Positions 46,731 through 58,869 of a DNA stretch of 64,000 nucleotides are shown here, one piece after another. A program made the position numbers and the translations under genes. This DNA comes from Dioscorea cayenensis subsp. rotundata (taxonomy: Eukaryota > Streptophyta > Magnoliopsida > Dioscoreales > Dioscoreaceae), in assembly GCF_009730915.1 (NCBI RefSeq), contig NC_052474.1, positions 2,639,501-2,703,500 on the forward strand. The letters are read 5' to 3'. The notes under the pieces were generated by a model. That model saw only the letters and a program-made list of their open reading frames with translations, searched no databases and was not told where the DNA came from. Numbering within the stretch: position 1 is the first letter of the stretch; each line of letters opens with the position of its first letter.

Positions 46731-47399
46731 TATATATATATATACACTTACAAAAACTCTAAATGGTCGCGTAGTAAACCATAATCATTTAAATAAACTC
46801 TAAACAGTTGAATAGAAAGCACTGAACCCTTTCACGCTATAAATGCTCTTCAGAAGGACTCCGTTGCCCCTAATTATCCTTCACATATATATATTTTTTT
46901 TAAAAAAAAAAAAATGGATAAACCACTTCTAATTAAAAGAACAAACAGTACAAAAGTTGACCACTAGATGTGATAAGTTACAACAAAAGTAAGAAAGAAT
47001 TTGTAACATCAAACAAATACTTGGTTTATTGTTTCCGTTATTATGTTGATTTAAAAGGGGTTGTGGTTCACAACCACAAGCAGACCGGGGTGGATTGAGA
47101 TTAAATGAGATGTCAGAGTTTCAGTGAACTGAAGCAGGTTTGGTTCATGGTTGGTCAGTACTCCTACAACCACCAGCATTCAAGTAAGTAGGTTCCCCAA
47201 TCCTCAAAACTCTTTATGACAATTCTGCAATGCACTCAGGAGACGCTGCAAAATTAATGGTGATTTTCTCATGAAATAAATGATATGAATTGTAGTGCCA
47301 ACTTGCAAGGAAGAACCTGCCTCGCTCCCATACGCTAAGGCCAATTGTCAAGTGTCAGCTTTATTGATTTTAGGAAGATGTTCTTCTAATGGCTTGGAT
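46731..47399. other. 3' flank of the deadenylase pseudogene
   Basis: Noncoding. It aligns in patches with 58340-58860, the 3' flank of the intact duplicate (for example ggttcacaaccacaagca). Near 46895 a T run followed by an A run and tggataaaccac may be LINE 3'-end debris. Confidence 0.5.
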
Positions 47400-48703
47400 G
47401 TTGTTGAAGAGTTTGAATAACTGGGAAAAGTCAAAAATCTCCGACAATTGGTAGAGGTGTCACTGGGGTTTGTTGGTGGAAGTTAGAGCAGGCTGATCGG
47501 TTTCAATGAGTTGGTGTTTGATAAGAATTATGTAGTCCAGTGTCCATGTGAAGCCAGTAGTGCAGTTTGTAAATGGAGGTTCTCCGCAATTACGCCCATA
47601 GGGATTGTGCAGCTGAATAATGGATGCTGATATAATGTTACTCATAAACCTGAAATGACAGGAGAAAAAAAGTTAGGACTGGGGAGGAAAAGGAAAAGGA
47701 AGTAAGAAGTGAATAGTGATGCAAATTGATCAAATTATGATATATTGAGAATCTAATGTGATGCATTAAGTTAGAAAAGAAAACCTACAAGTATAATTGC
47801 TATTTTTTGGTGCTTTCATCTGTTGTTATGTATACTTCATTCTTTCTAGGGAGATCCTTCATTCAAATGTAGGAAGAATCAAACAAAATATTTTGCTTGA
47901 GTGCTTCATCCATTATGCCAGGAATTGACTACTAAATGGCTTCAGGAGGTAGGGGTGTACGGTGTACCACCTAAATACATAATCACCACTCTTGAGCACA
48001 GTGATCTGAGCAGTGTTCTAATAAGGGAAAATGCAACTTATTATCCTTCAGTTAAAATAGTAGCCAAAGTTTTTGAGGAAATAATTCCAAAATCTATTGG
48101 TTAATGACACTCTAAAGTTCAGTAAAATGTTAGGCCTGGAGAGAGTCAGATTATTATTTTAAGTTCATGTGCACAACAAGTGGGTCTGAAAAAGAACAAG
48201 TACTGATGCATTTTCAAAAACAAGAAAATATTCATCAAAGAAGATAAATTAAAAGACTCACTATTTTTCCATAGAGCGAAAGAATACACAATAATACGCA
48301 GAATAGAAGTTTGAGCCTGGAACAGCAATCTGAACATTCAGAAAATGAAAGTACATTTTGATAAGCAGTAGAGTAGCAAGCTTTTAGTTGGTGTAAAATA
48401 TATAAAGCATTTATTGTACACACCTACCGATTAATAGCTAAAAAGATAGCGCTAGCCCACAATTCATCCTTGCGACTTTATATAACAAACACTCTTGTCT
48501 CATGCATGGATCCATGAGAGTGTCACATAAACCATTGGAAATTTGGAACCAAGGAAATTCTCCACTACATTATTAAGACCAAATCAGAATATCACTGTAA
48601 TAGTATTCAATAAAAGAGAATGCTGAACAAACCTCATCCTCAGGGGTTTAGTTAAAATCACAATAAATAATGATCGATGGGGAGCACCCATACTTATCTG
48701 AAG

Positions 48704-49665
48704 CAAGGTTTAAAAAAACAAAAGACGTACTTAAAGTGTTTTGCTTTTATGAGACGAGACAGAGGTGTTTTGCTTTTATGAGACGAGACGTAAGCCTCGA
48801 GGAGGTCCGGGGCGTAAGCCTCAATAAAAACTGAAAATTATAAATAATAATTGATAAAATAGACTAAATAGTCATAAAATTCATAATAAAATAATTCATT
48901 GTTTTTGGTTTTCATTTTTTTTTTAACTTAAACTTATTTCATAGTTGATTTTAAGTTTGTTTTTATTTCATTTTGATTTCATATATTTGATTTCATTGGA
49001 TTGGAGATGATTAACAATCATCATTAAAAATGATTAATTATATATCATGTTATAAAAAAATATTTTTGAATAATTTGTTGATAATGAATATAGAATAATA
49101 GTTAATTTATATTAATCATTAGTGTTAGATTAGTATTTAAATTATAAATATGTTTAATATTTTTAACTTGAGATATAGGTAGTGAACATCTTTGATATAT
49201 TATTAAAATATATATTTTATGATTAATTCTTTTTTTAGAATAATCTCATCCATTGATTTGATGATGGTTAAAAAACCTTAGCCTCCACCACATTGTCTCT
49301 TTTCTCTCATCACCAGCTCAAAGCCGCCAACACCGAAAGCCATCCGACACACCAGCTCAAAGCCTTCCGCCGCCGTCCACATCTTCTCCGGTCTTCACAA
49401 GTCCGCAACCACCCCCTTCTCAAAGCTGCCACCACCAATAGCCGTCACCACCACCTCAAAGCCATCCGCCATTTTCTTTTCTTATCTTCACGGGGCGTAC
49501 GCCTTTTCCGCCTCGAGGCTCACCTCCTCAAGGCGGAGCGCCTCGCCTGGTTGGGGCGCAGGCTGCGCCACCGGCCATGGGGGCGTACGCCTTGAGGCAA
49601 GCAGCCACTGCCTCGCCTTGAGGCTCGCCTCGAGGCGTACGTCTCACTCGCCTTTCTAAACGTTG
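48704..49665 (+). mobile_element. Non-autonomous hAT-type DNA transposon, 962 bp
   Basis: The element is flanked by a perfect 8-bp target duplication, atctgaag (48696-48703 and 49666-49673). Its ends CAAGGTTTAAAA and TTTCTAAACGTTG are imperfect inverted repeats. The 8-bp duplication and CA..TG ends indicate hAT. The homologous exon of the intact duplicate has the empty site. Inside: a 27-base direct repeat near 48739-48790 (ttgcttttatgagacgagac), an AT-rich core, and a GC-rich right half with many gcctcgaggc-type palindromes and repeated ctcaaagcc units near 49316-49465, possibly captured sequence. No transposase is encoded; the frame at 49293-49595 is a by-product of the GC-rich repeats. Confidence 0.85.
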
Positions 49666-49970
49666 ATCTGAAGTAACTTCCTTAAACTGAGCAACCCTCT
49701 GTGGAAGATACTTCACTTGTGCAAGTTTAACATCAATCAATTCTGGATCCCAGTGATCAAAGAAAGCATGCAGAAAATAACTACATCAACGATTGATAAT
49801 AGAATTTAGAAGAAAAAAAAAAAACACAGAATTCTCGCACATGGTGGATGCTTTTTGCTAACAAAGAAAGCATAGAGTCCTACACAATGCCAACATATGA
49901 CAACTATCATTAATAGCATGGGATGAAAAGAAGAGAAAGGGAAGTTGCTGATCCCTTGTTCAAATTTCAA

Positions 49971-50219
49971 AAGCATGGTTCAAAATTCAAACTAGTTATG
50001 CACCAACAAATGTGAGTATTTGCCACGATGACCAGATGGTGAAAAGGATCATTAAGCATGCTTCAAAGTTCAAACTAGTCATGTACCAATAAATGTGAGT
50101 GTTTGCCACGATGACCAGATGATGAGAAGGATCATTAAGCATGCTTCAAAGTTCAAACTAGTCATGTACCAATAAATGTGAGTGTTTGCCACGATGACCA
50201 GATGATGAGAAGGATCATT
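49971..50219 (+). repeat. Three tandem copies of an 83-bp unit spanning a splice donor
   Basis: Units at 49971-50053, 50054-50136 and 50137-50219; the last two are identical and the first differs at several sites. On the minus strand each unit holds the exon end coding NDPSHHLVIVANTHIYW and the following intron start gtacatgactag. The intact duplicate has one unit (near 60491-60573). The pseudogene thus has three consecutive donor sites. Confidence 0.9.
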
Positions 50220-53200
50220 AAGCCTGAATGCTGCAAGTAAACCCACACAGTCATGTTTAAGCCTGATATGTGGATCATTAAGGTCTCCATGATCACTAAG
50301 ATTGTCCTTGTCTGACGATTCTGAAAGGAATTAAACCCAATGAATCAATTGCTAAAATCTACATTCTACATTGATTTGATATTAAGCAAAAATCAACTAG
50401 ATGTGAAAGCATAAAAAGGTTGTTAAATCCTAGCAACAAAACAGAAATGAACCAACTGCTGAACATGTTCAAGTTTCTGACAAATTTAAGCGAACAGATA
50501 TATGAAATAAAAAGATCATGCTGTCAGAGATTTCTTTTAACATTCAAGTTGGTCAATCAGTTGAGCTGTCTTTCGACAATGGATCACAAATTTCTTCATC
50601 TCTTTGTTTGCCAGCTTCTCTCCCTTTGTTTGGCAGAGTTAATGCGAATGATCATGCTAGTTGTACATTTCAAGGAGAAACAATTAGTACAGTATGGGCA
50701 AGATCATAAATGGGAATAGGCTCAGCCCAATTATGCATCAGACAAAGCCTAACAACTATATGAAATTATGAATGATGAAGATTATGGTTTTGAAGAGAAA
50801 ACAGTCTTCATCCCAAAATAAATTACCCTAATCTGAAAATAGTTCAGATCAAGTCAACTCCAATGGTGCACTAAAACTCATACTTGGCCATGCTAGGGAT
50901 CCTAGAATAATAAAATTTATATATATCCCAGGCTTATATTATTAAGGTTGTTTCTCATGTATTATAGATCACCTACATGCGACTCCAACTCTTTGCTGGT
51001 CAGCAGGTTTCATTTTGATCAGCATGGCATATGCCCCATAGCCATATGTAATTAACAACCTACCCACCCATTCCACCCTTCCAAAATACCAAATCAGCAC
51101 TCCTCCCCTCACAAGTTTCTCTATATCTTATTTTCATTTTATCAGCTTTCTAAGACTAGAAGAGTTCCTTCTCCTCTAGTCTCTACATAACTTAATGCAG
51201 GCACCATGGCACAAGTATGGTCTCCTACAAACACCAAACATCATCAATCATCCATGCAACAGGCAACGTTAAGGCTAATGGAAGATTTTTGATAAAAGGG
51301 AGACCATTGGCACTCATCCTCCTACTCCTGCCTCCAGAAAAAGCCAAATCCAAATTTGAGGTCCAAAAGGAAAGTGCTCCAGCATGCTGGTAAATAACAA
51401 GTTTACAAGTATAAATAACAAATGGGTAAATAGAATCTCTAACCAAAAGAGGAAAATCTTGTAACAGTTTAATTTTCATTTATGGTTAGTTGATAGAACA
51501 TGACAAAAGATTTCACAGAAAATTAGAACAATTAAGGAAGGGGAATGCTGCTAGTCCTGCGGTTGCCAAAAACTGCACAGTACCTGTTTCTGATGTGTCT
51601 GTTGATCCCAAGGTTCAAAGAGTTTGCAAGATCATTGTAATATACTTCTTCCATGGAGACCAATTTGGGAGGAAGTCACAACCAGGACATGCATTACATA
51701 CTGAGCCACAATGAAATATAAGTAAACAAAAACATCATTAGCACAGATTTCGAAGAAATAGCTCGGATCCTTTAGAGTGAAAGAACACTTAGTATCTCAA
51801 AAGTAACTTATCAAAATATAAATGAGAAGTTTTGCGGCACCAGCTTGCAAACCTCAATGGGCCTGGTAAAGCTGTATTAGTGCCTTTATCTTAAGCTTTA
51901 TATGATTTGGAGTAGCACATTAGGTTGCACATTGCCAGAGGAAATTTTTGAGAATTTCAGTGTGCACGAAAGAGAGAATTGCCCCATATCTAAAGTAAAA
52001 TTTCCTATAAAAAGAGTGATCACAGATTTAAAATAGTGAAGGTGCACTGTGACATTCCTGTTAGATGAAATTGAATAAGTTATTGAGGGAGTAATTAACA
52101 AGCTGGCTCCTTATTTATGAACATATAATACTAGGTAAATTCCTTCAGGTTTGCAAAAGTATAATAATAATGGGCAGAAATTTTTTAGCATACCAATTAG
52201 GATTGTAGAAAATTCCACATCCATCGTGTTTTTGCCCATTCCTCTGTATATAAGTGCCTGAATATCCAGTGCTCTCCAAGTTGCTTTTGTAGAAGCTGTC
52301 ATATTCATCTAACTCCTGAAATATGTGGAAGGGAAATCTCCCATATCAGATATATGCAGAAACTCACAGACACTCCTCAAGTCTAGAAGGAAAAGGTAAC
52401 AAACTAAAGTAAGGATGATACACAATTTAAGTTAGCAATAGTGAAACATGCCTAGTTGAGAGTCATTAATAAAAATCATCCTGGTATGAATTTACACAAG
52501 CAGAGCATGTTCAAGTTTCCTTTTCATAGACAATGGAACTTAATCAATACCCAGCCATGTATGCTGATTCAGTTGTGCTCCTGCATTTCAAGATGCATTT
52601 GCAGTTATGGAATTGCTGAGTATATCTATTCTGCAGGCAGATCTTTAAAAAGAGAAGGCCAAATTAGAAACTGATTTTATTTGTGATCACTGAAAAGAAA
52701 GAGTCCAGATAGTGATAAAGAAGACAGCTATATCTATAATTTAGTTGAAAGGTAAGTCACCTATAGATACCGCATGAAAAAATATAAACATCATAACAAG
52801 CAAGGCTTATGAATATATTACTGAAATACCAAACAAATGATCCACAATGCTCCCCTGGATATTAATTATTAATGGGAGAAGATATAAATGAGGGGAAAAA
52901 CATGTTAGTTCCTTCCAGTAAATGGAAAATCTGCGGATTATGGAGAGAAACATTCCACCATTGGACTTGTATGCAGAGGAAATCAGCATTAAAGCTCTTC
53001 ATGGAAGTCAAAATTTCTTGTGAATGAACTTTCCACCTACTACACAATACAAATGAGTCAATTTGACTAAGAAGAAAAGCATAGCAGAGAAAAATTAATA
53101 ATGTAAAAGAAATATATTACAAGAATATTTGGCAAACTATTTTTTTCCAGAGATAAAATTGCCGACTTCTTCACACTGCATGCCAAAATTATAGGAATAA

Positions 53201-56200
53201 AGCCTCATAAAATCAGCTCACTCTATGATCAGTATTTCTTGGCTCATATAATTAAATTAAATAACAATAGTAAAGCATGGAATAAGGGTAAAATCACGAC
53301 GTAAGAATTTCTTGAATCATTCAGCACATTTTGTTTGCCAAGGCAAAGATCTCAAACTTCCAGGCATAAATTACAAATCTACGATTTTATCCGAGGTGCC
53401 ATGATATTGATACAGACAGTTTCAGTTCTTCAATATGTATAAACATGCATTAATTATGTTATGTTACAGCCATGTCACTTAAGCCAAGTTCCCAGAGAAA
53501 GACATGACAAAACAATAGCGAGTTCATAGGAAGAACCCTAGTCATTGATCATAAAAGGGAAAATTAGATTCTTATAATTTACATTAGAAGTCTATGTGTG
53601 AGAAAGACTAAATCAGTAATAACCAAAATTCTAAGTCCAAAAGATACATCGAGCAAGAACGATAATCGAAATATTGAAGTACTAACAATGATGGAGAAAA
53701 AGGATATACAATGGTGCACAAGGCTCCCACTATCATGGGTAATGTGAAGAAACACTTTCTCACCTCCCATGATAACTAATACCATGTTGAAATAATTTTG
53801 TAGAGTAATAAACAAAAACATGAATCAATTTCACTTAAGTCCTATTCTTAAATGGAAGCTACAACATTGAAAAACTACTAATGAATTAACAAACAAAAAC
53901 ATACAGTAACTAAATAATTCCAGATAAAACAGGAGATGGGACAATGGTAGTAAAGCAGTTCTACAAAAAAAGTTCACACACAACTTGACAAATGCCATAA
54001 CATGTCATGAATCATGATACAATTCTTGTTTGCACATTAAAAGAGTAAAGTAAGAGAATTCAAAAAGTAATCCAACTTAAGTCACCAAGGCATTTTACTT
54101 GAGATAAGAAGATGGAGAGCCCGGAAAATAGGAGCTCTTCACATGTACCTGCAATAAAATGGAGGAAACCTTCAACACATTACATTCAGGCTTTATGATA
54201 AAGGAAAAGAACGCAAAATCCTAGGACCATGTGATCACATGATCTACACAATAACACAATTATGTAGCATAAATTAGTATTGCTAGAGCAATATCAACTC
54301 ATCAATCCCATTTTATTAATCAAAATCTTAATTCTTCAAAGAATAAATTTATGTCCCATATGTTCCCCTGTATAATTCCTCACCAGCCTTCAAGAAAATA
54401 CTGAGTGTTAAGAAAAAAAATTATTCACAAAGATAAGCCAGTGGCATTAATCCTGATCTTAGGCTCATTTCCCAAAAGAATTCTCATGGTCATCCCAAGT
54501 CCAATGTATTGCAGATGTCTGTGACATATCATTCTCTGTCGGACTCGAAGCTCAAACTTTGATCTATATCCAATAGGCCCAGCCTCACATTTTGCTTCTT
54601 AACTCATTTGCTTTTAGTTACTTCTTAAGACTTTTGGTTATTTAGGTAGCAAATAACATCAGAAATAGGTCCAAATTCACATCCCTACTAAAATTTGCTC
54701 CACTTCGAACTGAATATATATATATATATAGACAGCGCCCAGAAACAGAAATAGTTACATTCCAACTGAATTTTAATCTGCCTCAAACAGGATATATCAT
54801 AGGTATATATATGCATATCATTTCCTAGACACTAGAGCAACCAGTGTGGTTTGTAGCTACCAGAAGGTTGAACTAAACCACATTAACAATCATGGACTCC
54901 ATGTGAAATAAAGTTTTAGGACCCTTACCATTGATATTAATCAATTCAATATATGGGACTTTCTTCAAAGATTAAAGTTTAAAATTAAAAATGGTGTTCC
55001 CTGTACAGGAACCAAACCTATACAATGTGCTTTAACTCCATCTAAAATTAGGGACCAAAATAAGGCAGTTGTCGTTCATATATACAATATTTACTCAATA
55101 AATTGCAACAACATCAGCAACAAGCATTATTAAATATGGACACCAAACATAATAGCAAATTAAAAGTTAAGGAGGAATCTACATACCTGTGCTAAAATGT
55201 TATATTAGACAAGGCAGAATTTGAAAGCTGGAATATCATTTCAGCATGTGAACCATTTAATGACATGCAAATATTTTAGAAAAGATATTAACATGGAATA
55301 TATAGCACTATATATAAATAGCGTGGCCTGGGCACCTAAAACCACACACAACTGTAGATGGACACACAACTCAAAATAGCCACTTTCTTGTTCTTAAATG
55401 TGTATCATTGTGTTCACATGCTTTGCGGTCATTAAGAAAAATATTTTTCTCTTTAACCTGTGTCACCAGTTTCATTTGAATAAGTGAATGCGATTTTCAC
55501 CCTGAAAACAAATGCATTTTACATACATCTTGTGTTGTCCCCTCCATCTTCCAGAGAGATGAACTTTGGGGAAATTTGTCCTGATGATCCACTCATTTTA
55601 CTCTTACACACCACGCTGCAAATGAAAGTAAAACTACAATAGATTATTAATGGAAGCAAGTTGTAACTTCACTTTTTCTGTGCATCTGCAATGATAGATG
55701 CTAGTAAAAGCAAAATGAAGCAATAACATCAATTGCCCACAAATATGCAAATTTCCCCAGGTGGTGCAATAACTTCACTTTAAGACCAGAATTACACTCA
55801 TGTGGTAAGTTTTTGGGGAAACATCTCAACTTAGGGAGTAAAATAATCTGCACCTGTACTTTTAAAGAAAATATAAATGAAACAGAAAAGAAGTTCAGAA
55901 CACCACAGTCAAAGATAAGATTATTCTATGTTCTTATGCCACCTAACAGAGTGAAATCAAAAGTATTAAGAGAAAAGTATGAGCATCCATTGATGTGAAC
56001 TATCAGAATGACCAAGTAAATAATTGAAGGATGCTTGCATTTTTCTGAAACTTCCATATACAGTAATTTCAAGTGGCATTTCAAATGAGCACAGATTCCT
56101 ATCCAAAAGGCAAAGGTAGTGGATTGTGTACCAACCAAAGACTTGGGATTTCCAGTCCAAGAGAAACAGCAATCCATACTTTCATAAAAGAGCTCATCAT

Positions 56201-57291
56201 CAGTCAGGCTTTCCTTTATGTTTATTACTTTATTATATTTCATGTCATTCGAAACTTCAAAAATAAGATTCAATGTCCACATATTTCTAAATTTTAAACC
56301 ACAAACCTCATGAGAATAGAAAATTTTTTACCTAAGAAAGGTTCAACTGGGGAAGAGAAAAATAAAGCAACAAAATGAAGAATAGGTCAGCATGCCTAAT
56401 TTATTATATAATACACTAAACGTCCAGTCCACAAAGCGAGCTCAACATGTTGAACAAAGAATTTGAATCCAAATCCTATCTTGGCTCTAATAATAATAGA
56501 AAAAGAGGAGGTTCACCTATGATTAAACACTATTTAAGAGTAATAACAAGTAACCTTGCTATAGTCTAACACAAGTGCTTAACTAAGCTGGAGAAAATTC
56601 TTGCATCACTGGTGTGCTGTCTGTATCAAGACTAATGCATACCTTCCACATAAAAATATGCTCATTTTATTTGCAAATCCAACCCGTATAACCTTAACAA
56701 TCTTACCTCAGACTTACCAAAGACTTTGTAAATTAGCTGTCAAATAAGGTCATAGGTCCAATCCTCCCATTATTTTACAAGAAAAAAAAAACTAAAAAAC
56801 AGAAAAATTCACATAATAACAGCAAGACTCATCAATCCAAGACAACAGACAAACAAGAATGTTAACAACGGAAAAACATGCATCGCTTACATTTGATTTT
56901 CGTACAAGAAAAAACCATCATATCCAAGAAAAACACAGCATGGAAGCAAGATCCGGCAATCCACAACAACAAAACAGAAGAATGTCATCATGTTTTCAAT
57001 CAAACCAATAAGCAAGGATTCATTCAATCATCATCGGTATCTCTAACCCTCTAATAATTTTTAGAAAAAACCCATCAAATCCGAAAAACTCACAGCATTA
57101 CAACAAGATCCATCAATCCAGAACAAACAAGAGCAATGTTAGCATGCATTGATCCGAACAAACATCAAATCACACAAATCAAGAACAAATAACAAATCAA
57201 AGAAAAAACCAATGATGGAAGAGAGAGAAAGAGTAGCAAACCAGGGCTGCACGCGAAGACGAGGGAGAGCAGTGAGGGCTCGAAGGAGCAT

Positions 57292-58869
57292 TCCTTTGTC
57301 TCTCTTGCTTTGTAGCTCTGAGCTTCTTTTATATGTTTGAATGATGACGTCAGCAAATCGGGATTTGATATTGGTTATGATTTTTTGGCCGTTGCTCACA
57401 AATGACACACTTAACCGGGATTTATATTTGGTTAATGACATCTTGAAGCGCATGCCATGTTTGGAAATAATGGCCCATTAGCTAATAATGCAAATTCACA
57501 GAGTTGCCTTGCAACGGTGTAATTATATGTGCTTGCTGTAAATTATGGAAATATAAATGTTATTGGAGTTTGTTTGTGATATTAAAGGATTAAAGGCAGA
57601 GAATAAAAAATTGCTTGTTTCAAATTTTTAATTTTAAAGTTTTTAAGAAATTATAATTGTTAGTTTTAATTTTAACTTTTTGTTGGAACTCCATATATTT
57701 TTTTTGGCAAAATCACCACTGATATAAATGAATTGTTAAAACACCACTGATATAAGTGAATTGTTTTTTAACATTGTATCCGACTAAAGTGTTTAGTATT
57801 TGTCTATTTGTTTAACTACTACTCATGATAGACTAGTAACTAAATAAAATTAATCATATTGTATATATATAATGGGCTCCGAGTCGGGAGGACATGTAAG
57901 TCTCTTGAATCGGAGACAAAATAACACAACATCTCTATATATATACATATATTAGATAAAATTGATCAATTAAAATTTTGTTAAAATAAAAAGAGATACA
58001 GGGATTACAGAGTAGACAAAGTAGATGATATGGTTACATAGTCCACTGGAAATATTTGTGTGCATATATTATTAATTAAGGTTTTTCCTTATAATGAAGC
58101 TCTTTTGAAAGCATGTGAAGCAAATTGATCTGCCCACACATGAAGGAAAAAAAATTGTCTATAAAGATGACATATCTATAAAGGAAACAATGCCTAGATA
58201 GTGATGTAACATTTTGTTAGAACATGTAAATAATAAAGGAAAAAAATTGTTAACCACCTTCTTGAAGATATGCCTATAAAGATATGTCTGTCTATATAGA
58301 GAAAATAAACACTTGGGCAACAACACTACTCAGTTGGATAAAAAAATACATACACTTGCAAAAACTCTAAAATAGTTGGATAGAAAACCATAAACATGTA
58401 GATAAACCCATAAACAGTTGAATAGAAAGGCTAGACAGCAGAATGGAAAGCACTGAACTTGGGCAATTTGTCAGGGATCATTCTCAATCTATATGTTCTA
58501 AGGTTCCTTTCATGCTACTTCAGCAGACCTCAGAAACGGGGATCAGATTAAACTCCGTTACAACTTACCCTTCACATTGTAGTAAAAAAGAATTTGTAGG
58601 ATTAAATACTTGGTTTATTGCTTCAGTAATTTTGATTTAAAAGTGGTTCACAACCACAAGCAAACCGCGGTGGATCATGCCACCAGCATTCAAGTAGGTT
58701 CCTCAATCCTTGAAATCTTCTTTACAGCAATTCGGCAATGCATTCAGGCGACGCTGCACAACCAACCAAACCAATTAATAGAAAATGATGAAATTAATGG
58801 TGACTCTCATGAAATAAATGAGATGAATTATCATGTCAACTTGCATGGAAGAACCTGCCTCGTATACCC
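57292..58869. other. Spacer between the two deadenylase copies
   Basis: Holds the promoter side of the broken copy (57292 to about 57500), AT-rich noncoding sequence, and from about 58190 the 3' flank of the intact copy, matching 46585 onward. No other gene is supported. Confidence 0.5.

Larger units (their letters stand above)
47400..57291 (-). pseudogene. CCR4-type deadenylase (HESPERIN / CCR4 homolog 4), broken tandem duplicate
   Basis: Minus-strand exon remnants in family order: 57210-57291 (MLLRALTALPRLRVQPWF, a leader), about 55525-55617 (SPKFISLEDGGD), 54099-54149 (VHVKSSYFPGSPSSYLK), about 52967-53036 (KWKVHSQEIL, SFNADFLCIQ), about 52194-52316 (ELDEYDSFYKSN), about 51577-51665 (VSMEEVYYNDLANSLN), to about 50326 (DHGDLNDPHIRLKHDC, NTHIYW), 48630-49757 and 47400-47655. 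The parent family removes mRNA poly(A) tails with an endonuclease/exonuclease/phosphatase fold. This copy is dead: the metal-site motif AGDFNSTPGDK has become CDFN-stop; a 962-bp hAT element splits that exon; its acceptor CCAG has become ACTG; the last exon opens VYE-stop and has lost the stretch before SDHLPI. Transcription may persist, since the 5' exon and promoter side look whole. Confidence 0.88.

Noticed and set aside
49293-49595. Basic 100-codon frame
   Set aside because: It lies inside the GC-rich repeats of the hAT element and has no domain or homologue signature.
50420-50719. Plus-strand frames within the deadenylase pseudogene
   Set aside because: The region aligns with an intron of the intact minus-strand copy; plus-strand frames are not conserved between the copies.
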